Part shown: piece after piece, positions 1 to 5,420 of the stretch | How positions within the stretch are numbered: position 1 is the stretch's first letter | Layout: every line of letters starts with the position of its first letter | Assembly (NCBI GenBank): GCA_015488785.1 | Contig: WFNC01000069.1 | Coordinates: 1-5,729 of the forward strand | Direction: 5' to 3' | From: Flavobacteriales bacterium | Lineage (GTDB): Bacteria; Bacteroidota; Bacteroidia; Flavobacteriales_D; Parvicellaceae | Length of the DNA: 5,729 nucleotides | The notes under the pieces: model-generated | Databases searched by the model: none | The model's input: the letters and a program-made list of their open reading frames with translations, nothing else | Told to the model about the DNA's origin: nothing | Position numbers and translations under genes: made by a program

Positions 1-70
1 CCTACTACTACTTTACCTAACTAGAAAAAAAAATCATCTAAAAAAATAATTTGAGTATAAAAACAGAACA

Positions 71-116
71 AACAAAAAAAGAGAAGCGTTATCAGATCTA
101 CCTCCTCCTTTTTGTT
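71..116 (-). terminator. Candidate terminator after rtcB
   Basis: Read on the minus strand, AACAAAAAGG (116-107) can pair with a U-rich arm UUUUUUUGUU (80-71), giving eight Watson-Crick and two G-U pairs across a loop of about 26 nt. More U-rich sequence follows. It lies just past the rtcB stop codon, where a terminator is expected. The stem is almost all A-U and the loop is long, so it is a weak candidate. The rest of 1-138 shows no gene I can support. Confidence 0.3.
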
Positions 117-138
117 AAAAGCATATTTGTTATTAATT

Positions 139-1557
139 CTAAGACTTAATTTTCAACTTTTCTCGCTCCATCTTGAGTCGTTTTCTAATTTTCCAAGGAG
201 CATTTTTCTCATAATCACCTGCCATTATAGATCCGTACGGCATTACTTCATCAATTACTTTCCCTAAGCCAAATTCTTCCATTTGATTTCTAACCATATC
301 AGCACTTTTGTAAGCTGAAGGTAATTCTGAAATATCAATTTCTTTAGAGAAAAATCTTATATCAAGTCCCTGAGTCTCTTCTGCAAAAATTTCCTCAATC
401 GGCTTGTCTCCTTTTGATTTTTTATGTTTTGTTCTACTTACATTTCTTCCTGCTCCATGAGGAGCAAAACCTAAGTTTGAAGTTGTAGATTCTCCCTCTA
501 CAATTAAAACTGGCTCGCCCATATTCAAAGGAATTAATCTCGGACCTGTAATATCAGGCATAAACTTTTCATTTAAAGGAGTTGCTCCTTTTGCATGATA
601 AAACAAATCATCATCTTTAAAAACAAAATTATGTTCATTCCAGAACCTATTCTCTATTTTAACATCAGCTTTTCTTGCGGTTTCATTATGAATAGCAATA
701 TGATTTTCTTTAGTCCATTGTCTTACAATTTGCAAAGCATCCCAATATTCTTTTCCCTCTTCCGTATCAAAAGGAATCCATGCGTTCTGTTTTAATGTTT
801 CTGGAGACAATTTCTTTCTAAATTTCTCTGCTATTTTCATTCCTTTTGTAAATAATCTTGCTCCTACACCTCTTGATCCGTGATGCGTAATCATCATTGT
901 ATTTCCTGTTTTTTTTGATTTCCCTACAAACAAAAAATGATTCCCATCTCCTTGAGTTCCTAAATGTTTTCTAGCCACCTGAATAAAGTGATCGTCCTTT
1001 AGAAATCGATTTCCTTTAAATGCTTCCAACAATTCAGTTGGAAACATATACTGATTGTTTCTATCTCTTCCTCCTGGTCCAAAATGAGTTGAATCATAAG
1101 CCGCATCCATTATTGTTTTAGGGTCTGCTTTTCCAAAATCAGTCAACATAACAGAACAACAGATATCTGCGCTATGCATTCCTGGATGAATTGCATTTTT
1201 TGCCACCACAACTCCACCTACAGGAATTGTTCCAATAGCAGACGTAGGACAAGCATCTGGCATAATAGAACCGCTTACTACTGTAGGAGTTTTCATCACT
1301 TCATCCATGGTTGCTATTACCTGACCTACATTTATTGCTTCTAGTTCATTTTCTGCTTTTAGATTAACAGCATATGGAATAGGTTCTTTATGCAAAGGAA
1401 TCATAGGTTTTGACTTAAATTGTTTCAAATAGTCTTTTATTTCATCTTCTTCTAATTGATTACTGTTAATGTGTTCAATTGCAACTTTAAACCAAGAATC
1501 AGGTGTAAATCCTAAATCAATTAAAGTCTTACCGTTTATATTTTCTTTATTTTTCAT
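139..1557 (-). CDS. rtcB: RtcB family RNA-splicing/repair ligase (3'-phosphate to 5'-OH)
   Basis: The 472-residue protein is a GTP- and Mn-dependent RNA ligase that joins a 3'-phosphate or 2',3'-cyclic phosphate to a 5'-OH; it acts in the cytoplasm in RNA repair. All family signatures are visible. These are the metal-binding D131 and C134 in SADICC, N206-H207 in GDGNHF, H225 in HHGSRG, H309 in NEHNF, H321 in HAKGAT, and HGAGR at 367-371, whose His is the expected guanylylation site by comparison with E. coli H337. It is somewhat longer than the roughly 400-residue E. coli protein. The ATG at 1557 has an A-rich leader typical of Bacteroidota. It lies 115 bp downstream of the slipin gene on the same strand, probably as one operon or one regulon. 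No RtcA cyclase, archease or release factor H is seen in the window, though a partner could lie beyond position 1. Family assignment is very secure; its natural substrate here is not known. Confidence 0.97.
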   Translation of the reverse strand: MKNKENINGKTLIDLGFTPDSWFKVAIEHINSNQLEEDEIKDYLKQFKSKPMIPLHKEPIPYAVNLKAENELEAINVGQVIATMDEVMKTPTVVSGSIMPDACPTSAIGTIPVGGVVVAKNAIHPGMHSADICCSVMLTDFGKADPKTIMDAAYDSTHFGPGGRDRNNQYMFPTELLEAFKGNRFLKDDHFIQVARKHLGTQGDGNHFLFVGKSKKTGNTMMITHHGSRGVGARLFTKGMKIAEKFRKKLSPETLKQNAWIPFDTEEGKEYWDALQIVRQWTKENHIAIHNETARKADVKIENRFWNEHNFVFKDDDLFYHAKGATPLNEKFMPDITGPRLIPLNMGEPVLIVEGESTTSNLGFAPHGAGRNVSRTKHKKSKGDKPIEEIFAEETQGLDIRFFSKEIDISELPSAYKSADMVRNQMEEFGLGKVIDEVMPYGSIMAGDYEKNAPWKIRKRLKMEREKLKIKS

Positions 1558-1619
1558 TTTTATATTTGTTGTTAATTTGAATAGCTAATCTTTTGTACAA
1601 TGCAAATCTCACACTTCAG

Positions 1620-1667
1620 TACGCAATCTTCTTGCGTAATTTAATTTATTTCATAGTTTAATAAAAA
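1620..1667 (+). repeat. 48-bp direct repeat, copy 1, with internal inverted repeat
   Basis: This copy matches 3599-3646 at 41 of 48 positions in the same orientation. It opens with a perfect 7-bp inverted repeat, TACGCAA-TCTTC-TTGCGTA (1620-1638), followed by an AT-rich tail ending ATAAAAA. It lies between slipin and rtcB, five bases from the slipin stop and about 60 bp upstream of the rtcB start. It could be an operator shared with the WYL gene, an intercistronic hairpin, or a dispersed genomic repeat. Confidence 0.6.
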
Positions 1668-1672
1668 CATCA

Positions 1673-2767
1673 CTATTGACTAAACATTTTTTTTAATTGC
1701 TCTACCACTTGACCTCCTCCAGAAACTGTAACCTCTCCAATTTTTCCTGCTATTTTTTCTATGTATTCCATTTCTTTTAATTTATATAGCATCGCATTAT
1801 CTTCCATCAGTTTTGCGGTGTTCAACAAACTTCTTGTAGATGCTGTTTCCTCTCTTCTTACAATAGTATTAGCTTGTGCTTGTTTTGTAGCGATTAAAAC
1901 TTTATTCATAATATCTTTAACTTCTCCCGGTAAGATTACATCTCTAATACCGCAATCAATAATTTCAACACCCAATTTCTGAACCTTAGCAATTAGAGAG
2001 TTAGCAACATATTCAGCTATTCCTTCTTTATTATCTAACATTTCATCTAAAGTCATTGTACCAATAAACGCTCTTAAAGCTAATTGCATTAGTATATACA
2101 ACTGCTTTTCGAAGTTTTTACTTTCTAACAAAGCCTTTTGTGAGTCTATAACTTTATATTGAGCATAAAAATTCACTCTTAAAGCTGCTTTATCTTTCGT
2201 TAACATTTCCTGTCCAGCTATTTCTAATTGAAGTTGCCTCATATCTGCTTTTAAAACCTCAACAGAAGTTGCATTTTTCCAAAAATAATACGTCCCTTTA
2301 TTTATCTTCTTTATAAATTTTCTATCAACAAACAATAAACCTTCTTCATAAGATTGCACATCAAAAGATCTAACATATTTTTCCAGCACACTATTTTTAA
2401 TTATAGCCAAATCTACCCTTTCTTTAATCTCTATATTATTTAAGTCTTCAATAATTAATTTGAAATCCACTAACCCTTTCCAGTAGAAGTACTGACCAGC
2501 TGTAAGTACCGTTTTGAAATTATTGTTTATATATTTCAAGGCTATTTCACTGTCTTTTACCTCTATTACTTCCACCAAGTTTCTAAACCCCTGATCTTTT
2601 AGCATAATCGTTAAATCGATATCTGACGTATAGATCTTAGACATATCGTAAATCGTAATATCATCTAAAAAACTCAACCAATGAGTACCTGCTGTAAGCA
2701 CTTTTTTGTAACCTCCTTTTCTAGTAACCACTCCTACTTTTCCTACATTAATTCTTATATTTTTCAT
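1673..2767 (-). CDS. Slipin / SPFH (band-7) domain protein
   Basis: With the start at 2767 this is a 364-residue SPFH/band-7 protein, a family that forms membrane-associated oligomeric scaffolds. The N-terminal half contains three related segments, each built around a G-x-(H/Y)-x-x-W-like turn: VLTAGTHWL at about 23-31, VLTAGQYFYWK at 87-97 and INKGTYYFWK at 155-164. The SPFH core follows at about 166-282, and then the typical slipin helix with GIRDVILPGEVKDIMNKV and an Ala/Glu-rich stretch to about residue 324. The end is Gly-rich and helical (GGGQVVEQLKKMF). There is no obvious hydrophobic N-terminal membrane anchor, so membrane association, if any, must occur another way. An in-frame ATG at 2821 exists, but its 18 extra residues resemble translated leader and overlap a possible promoter. 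I prefer 2767, where MKNIRINVGKVGVV begins the recognisable fold. Slipins of this kind recur beside rtcB in bacterial RNA-repair loci; their exact role there is unclear. Confidence 0.9.
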   Translation of the reverse strand: MKNIRINVGKVGVVTRKGGYKKVLTAGTHWLSFLDDITIYDMSKIYTSDIDLTIMLKDQGFRNLVEVIEVKDSEIALKYINNNFKTVLTAGQYFYWKGLVDFKLIIEDLNNIEIKERVDLAIIKNSVLEKYVRSFDVQSYEEGLLFVDRKFIKKINKGTYYFWKNATSVEVLKADMRQLQLEIAGQEMLTKDKAALRVNFYAQYKVIDSQKALLESKNFEKQLYILMQLALRAFIGTMTLDEMLDNKEGIAEYVANSLIAKVQKLGVEIIDCGIRDVILPGEVKDIMNKVLIATKQAQANTIVRREETASTRSLLNTAKLMEDNAMLYKLKEMEYIEKIAGKIGEVTVSGGGQVVEQLKKMFSQ

Positions 2768-2791
2768 AACTTTTAGTTTTTGTATATTTAT

Positions 2792-2822
2792 ATATTTTAT
2801 TTGTTTTAAAAAAATAGACAAA
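2792..2822 (-). promoter_or_regulatory. Possible Bacteroidota-type promoter for slipin-rtcB
   Basis: On the minus strand TTTG (2822-2819) is separated by 19 nt from TAAAATAT (2799-2792). This resembles the Bacteroidota -33 TTTG and -7 TAnnTTTG arrangement, although the second half of the -7 box matches poorly. It would start transcription near 2785, a short leader before the chosen slipin ATG, and would make the tRNA-like array a separate transcript. AT-rich sequence gives such matches by chance. Confidence 0.25.
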
Positions 2823-3110
2823 GCAACCCGTCTTTTTATAGCGGAAACTCGATTAAGTTTAGAGACTCAAAAATGGTTTATTAAACTGTCACTGTTTTTA
2901 TCCTAATAATTATATCACTAGAAACATTCAGTCTTTAGTAAAAAAAAGCAATTCTAATCTCTAGAACGGTATCCTCTTATTTCAATCTGTAATCCAACTG
3001 TTTTGACAATAAAAAATCATCATCACAGGATTGCTTTGCACTATTTTATTTGATTTTTTTTACAAGTAATCAACTTAACTTGTTGAGTTTTTAATTCAAC
3101 ACTCACCAAA
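2823..3110. other. Gene-free AT-rich intergenic segment between slipin and the tRNA-like array
   Basis: No open frame of note and no recognisable RNA gene was found here. The clearest structure is a short inverted repeat at 3081-3101, with TGTTGA and TCAACA arms. On the plus strand it can extend to nine pairs with one G-U; on the minus strand the same position is an A-C mismatch. It is not followed by a T-run on either strand, so it is not a convincing terminator. The segment could be the tail of the array transcript. Confidence 0.5.
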
Positions 3111-3112
3111 GA

Positions 3113-3156
3113 ATTGTAAACTAAACAATGCGAGGATTCGAACCTCGACTTCCTGT
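3113..3156 (-). ncRNA. tRNA-like unit C: partial or degenerate permuted tRNA
   Basis: A perfect canonical T-arm is present on the minus strand, CGAGG-TTCGAAT-CCTCG (3147-3131). It is preceded by ACAGGAAGT, which could be a 3' anticodon-stem half plus a 4-nt variable loop overlapping the end of unit B. After the T-arm, ATTGT (3129-3125) and ACAAT (3117-3113) form a 5-bp stem with a longer loop. This is at best a decayed version of the acceptor hairpin of units A and B. No U8-A9/D-arm follows and no 5' anticodon half is evident. The unit may be a decayed last repeat or a specialised 3' cap of the array. Confidence 0.5.
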
Positions 3157-3217
3157 CGCTTATCCGGGTTAGCTATCTCGAATTTTCGAGAGAAGGATTC
3201 GAACCTTCATTTACAGT
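3152..3217 (-). ncRNA. tRNA-like unit B: circularly permuted tRNA with closed acceptor stem
   Basis: Read on the minus strand the order is 3' anticodon-stem half CTGT (3216-3213), variable loop AAAT, T-arm GAAGG-TTCGAAT-CCTTC (3208-3192), acceptor 3' strand TCTCGAA (3191-3185), linker AA (3184-3183), acceptor 5' strand TTCGAGA (3182-3176), TA as U8-A9, and a D-arm GCTA-ACCCGGATA-AGC (3173-3158) containing A14 and G18-G19. G26 follows, then the 5' anticodon-stem half ACAG (3156-3153). The acceptor strands pair perfectly over 7 bp, and ACAG pairs with the distant CTGT. The T-loop, U8, A14 and GG are all canonical. The halves are in permuted order, the anticodon loop is open, and the acceptor end is joined by AA with no discriminator or CCA. 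It cannot be an ordinary aminoacylated tRNA. The base pairing is seen directly; transcription and folding are inferred. Confidence 0.7.
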
Positions 3218-3286
3218 CTTGTTGCTCTGCCATATTGAGCTACCTTAATTTAATAAGAAAAGGATTCGAACCTTCTACCCACAAGA
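3217..3286 (-). ncRNA. tRNA-like unit A: circularly permuted tRNA with closed acceptor stem
   Basis: On the minus strand the order is 3' anticodon-stem half TCTTGT (3286-3281), a 5-nt variable loop GGGTA, T-arm GAAGG-TTCGAAT-CCTTT (3275-3259), acceptor 3' strand TCTTATT (3258-3252), linker AA (3251-3250), acceptor 5' strand ATTAAGG (3249-3243), TA as U8-A9, D-arm GCTC-AATATGGCA-GAGC (3240-3224), and the 5' anticodon-stem half ACAAGA (3222-3217). The outer halves ACAAGA and TCTTGT pair perfectly over 6 bp. The acceptor strands form a 7-bp stem with one G-U and one T-T mismatch. The D-arm with A14 and G18-G19 and the T-loop are canonical. Read in the ordinary (unpermuted) order, neither the acceptor nor the anticodon stem can form. 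The broken anticodon loop and the AA-tethered acceptor end make it resemble a nuclease-cleaved tRNA rather than a working one. Confidence 0.72.
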
Positions 3287-3345
3287 TTTGGATGTTAATA
3301 CCGAAATGTTAAGTAGCACATAGCAAAACAGAGTCTTACTATACT

Positions 3346-3368
3346 TTAGCGCTATACAGAAACGCTAA
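3346..3368. promoter_or_regulatory. Inverted repeat TTAGCG-N11-CGCTAA, possible operator
   Basis: Two 6-bp arms, TTAGCG (3346-3351) and CGCTAA (3363-3368), are separated by 11 bp, so the arm centres lie about one and a half helical turns apart. The site lies about 60 bp upstream of unit A on the minus strand, a position where a dimeric regulator could act. No factor can be assigned, and a 6-bp inverted repeat can occur by chance. Confidence 0.25.
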
Positions 3369-3403
3369 TCAGGTCTTAAACAAGTCAATAATTAACTTTT
3401 TTA

Positions 3404-3415
3404 GTGCATTTGCAC
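3404..3415. promoter_or_regulatory. Short palindrome GTGCA-TT-TGCAC, possible operator
   Basis: Perfect 5-bp arms flank a 2-bp centre in the divergent intergenic region. The GC content of the arms stands out against the AT-rich surroundings. It could be a dimer-binding site for the adjacent WYL regulator, but there is no second copy in the window to support this. Confidence 0.25.
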
Positions 3416-3598
3416 AATATTTTAAAGAACTTTATTTGATAAAGAAAGTACTCTTATCTTCCTCTATTATTTTTAATTTAACTTAGTTTTTTTCACATTC
3501 AATACCAGTCAATTCTTTTGTTTACTAAGCTTCAAAAGATGCTTTAGCAAATAATTAAAAGGCTACTAATTGATTCTGAAACAAAGGAACTTGATTGC

Positions 3599-3646
3599 TA
3601 CGCAGTCTTTTTGCGTAATCAAAATTATTTCATATTTTTATAAAAA
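3599..3646 (+). repeat. 48-bp direct repeat, copy 2, just before the WYL-PhyH gene
   Basis: This copy matches 1620-1667 at 41 of 48 positions. The inverted repeat is TACGCAG-TCTTT-TTGCGTA, with one arm position changed, and outer arms TTGAT (3591-3595) and ATCAA (3618-3622) can extend the hairpin. It ends nine bases before the WYL-PhyH start codon, so it would lie in the leader or promoter. A role as autoregulatory operator or leader hairpin is possible, as is membership of a dispersed flavobacterial repeat family. Confidence 0.6.
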
Positions 3647-3655
3647 AAAATAAGA

Positions 3656-5377
3656 ATGCCTACAAATAGAAACGCTTTAGTCAGATACAAGACCATAGAT
3701 AAATGCCTTCAAAATCATTATAGAAAATGGAGCTTGCTTGATCTAATAGATGCTTGCTCTGATGCTTTATATGAATACGAAGGCATTTCAAAAGGAGTCA
3801 GTAAAAGAACAATTCAAGCCGACATACAATTAATGCGTAGCGATAAACTAGGATATAATGCTCCAATTATTGTTGTTGACCGGAAATATTATAGCTATGA
3901 AGACATAAATTATAGTATTACCAATATTCCGATAACAGATCAAGATTTGAATCAATTAAATGAAACAATAGAGTTTTTGAAACAATTTAAAGGTTTTTCT
4001 CACTTTAAAGAGTTGGGAGGTATGGTTCAAAAATTAGAAGATCATGTTTACGCAAAAAAGTTGAACCAAAAACCTGTTATCGACTTTGAGAAAAATGATA
4101 ATTTAAAAGGATTAGAATTTTTAGACGAACTCTACCAATCAATTATTAAAAAGAGAACAATAAAAATGACCTATAAATCATTTAAAGCTAGACAAGCTAA
4201 TTCTTTTGACTTTCATCCATACCTGCTAAAAGAGTTTAGAAATAGATGGTTTGTTTTTGGTTCAAAAAATGGAATGAAGGGGTTATTAAGCCTTGCTTTA
4301 GACAGAATTATTCATATTGAAAAGAGTGAAAGTTATTACATAGAACAACCTGCAAGTTTTAATGCTCATGATTATTTTAAAGACACAATAGGAGTTTCGG
4401 TTTTTCCGAACCTTACTCCCGAAAAAGTAATCCTCTTTGTAACACACAAACACGCCCCTTATGTCCTTACAAAGCCTTTTCATTCTTCACAACAATTAAT
4501 CGAAAAGGATCATTATGGAATTACGATATCGTTAGATGTTCAGCACAACTTTGAATTAGAAAAGGATATTTTGGGACTTGGCGATGGAATAAAAGTAATT
4601 GCTCCGAAGAAACTTAAAACAAACATAAGAGAGCGATTATCTGGAGGTTTAGACTTATACAATACAGAAATTAGCAACACAGGTCTTATAATAGCAACAA
4701 AAAAGTTGCAAAATAAAGGATTTGGAATACTAAACTATGTTTACACAAAAAGAGAATTAAAAAAAATAACAAAACAGCTTGATACCTATTTTTCACAAAC
4801 AGATGAAGTTCCTTTTGGTAAAAGAACATTATTAAAAGACATCCCTTCATTAAAAGATTTACTTTTTAATAAAAACTTATTATCTATAATTAGAGCAATA
4901 AATCCAAAGGCTTTTTTATCTAAATCAATCTATTTTGATAAACCTCCTAATGCGAATTGGCTTGTTACTTGGCATCAGGATATACCTATTAATGTAAACA
5001 AAAAAATCGAACTCAATGGGTATTCAAATTGGACAAAGAAAGGAAATATAAATAGTGTTTGTCCTCCTGAAGAAATACTAAAAAACACTTTTACAATTAG
5101 GATTCATTTAGACGATACCAATAGTAGAAATGGTGCATTAAAAATAGTACCAGGCTCTCACAACAAAAAACTTTCTAGTTTAGAAATTAAGACGATAACC
5201 GAAAACTGCACTCCCTATTTATGTGAAGTTTCTGCCGGAGGCATACAATTGATGAAACCGCTAACATTGCATTCATCCGAAAAATCTAAGAAACAAAAAA
5301 GAAGAGTTATACATTTAGAATTTTCCTCTTTAGATTTAGCAGAAGGAATTGATTGGATGGAAAAGGAAGCACTATAG
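3656..5377 (+). CDS. HTH-WYL transcriptional regulator fused to a PhyH-type Fe(II)/2OG dioxygenase
   Basis: The 573-residue protein has a winged-helix DNA-binding region at about 12-62 (probable recognition helix SKRTIQADIQLMR, 49-61). A linker is followed by a WYL domain at about 158-222, with YKSF 173-176, HPYLLKEFRNRWFVFG 187-202 and LDRI 215-218, and then a WCX-like domain at about 255-335. The C-terminal part from about 343 is a phytanoyl-CoA-dioxygenase-like double-stranded beta-helix. It shows the GFGILNYV start, the HxD iron motif H440-Q-D442 in TWHQD, GALKIVPGSH 493-502, the distal iron ligand H539 in LTLHSS, and R549/R550 as candidates for binding 2-oxoglutarate. All three iron ligands are present, so the oxygenase is probably active. 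Usual WYL regulators are about 300-350 residues and end where this oxygenase begins. No Met lies near the junction, so the fusion is read as one protein. It is divergent from slipin-rtcB with the tRNA-like array between them, which suggests it regulates that side. The WYL ligand and the oxygenase substrate are unknown; the substrate could be RNA or protein. The ATG at 3656 has an A-rich leader. Confidence 0.92.
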   Translation: MPTNRNALVRYKTIDKCLQNHYRKWSLLDLIDACSDALYEYEGISKGVSKRTIQADIQLMRSDKLGYNAPIIVVDRKYYSYEDINYSITNIPITDQDLNQLNETIEFLKQFKGFSHFKELGGMVQKLEDHVYAKKLNQKPVIDFEKNDNLKGLEFLDELYQSIIKKRTIKMTYKSFKARQANSFDFHPYLLKEFRNRWFVFGSKNGMKGLLSLALDRIIHIEKSESYYIEQPASFNAHDYFKDTIGVSVFPNLTPEKVILFVTHKHAPYVLTKPFHSSQQLIEKDHYGITISLDVQHNFELEKDILGLGDGIKVIAPKKLKTNIRERLSGGLDLYNTEISNTGLIIATKKLQNKGFGILNYVYTKRELKKITKQLDTYFSQTDEVPFGKRTLLKDIPSLKDLLFNKNLLSIIRAINPKAFLSKSIYFDKPPNANWLVTWHQDIPINVNKKIELNGYSNWTKKGNINSVCPPEEILKNTFTIRIHLDDTNSRNGALKIVPGSHNKKLSSLEIKTITENCTPYLCEVSAGGIQLMKPLTLHSSEKSKKQKRRVIHLEFSSLDLAEGIDWMEKEAL

Positions 5378-5420
5378 GTTCATTAGTTTTAAAAGAAAAT
5401 AAGTTTAAGAAATTAACTTT

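Larger units (their letters stand above)
3291..3655. other. Gene-free region upstream of the array and of the WYL gene
   Basis: This region should hold the promoter of the tRNA-like array (minus) and that of the WYL-PhyH gene (plus). I see no open frame and no convincing full promoter match on either strand. It contains two short inverted repeats, at 3346-3368 and 3404-3415, that could be operators, and copy 2 of the 48-bp direct repeat at its right end. Confidence 0.5.

Noticed and set aside
42..119. Small hydrophobic peptide on the minus strand downstream of rtcB (frame reading KGGGRSDNASLFLFVL)
   Set aside because: The frame has no start codon; the nearby ATG is in another frame and stops after eight codons. 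A frameshift would have to be assumed.
595..795. Plus-strand open frame of 66 codons
   Set aside because: It lies wholly inside rtcB on the opposite strand and has no recognisable domain.
1761..1982. Plus-strand open frame of 73 codons with hydrophobic stretches
   Set aside because: It is antisense to the conserved SPFH region of the slipin gene; the hydrophobic look comes from the reverse complement of helical Lys/Glu-rich codons.
2768..2821. Longer slipin start at 2821
   Set aside because: The extra 18 residues show no family similarity that I can see, and the region looks like promoter and leader. The fold begins at MKNIRINVGKVGVV.
3081..3101. Hairpin as terminator of the tRNA-like array
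   Set aside because: On the minus strand the stem has an A-C mismatch and no U-tract follows it.
3131..3249. Ordinary tRNA pseudogenes in the usual 5' to 3' order, e.g. ATTAAGG-D-arm-CTGTAAA-T-arm-TCTCGAA
   Set aside because: In that order the acceptor strands do not pair (ATTAAGG against TCTCGAA), the anticodon stem lacks its 3' half and the variable loop is missing. Permuted reading restores both stems in two successive units.
4298..4483. Minus-strand open frame of 61 codons
   Set aside because: It is antisense to the WYL/WCX part of the fusion protein and has no independent support.
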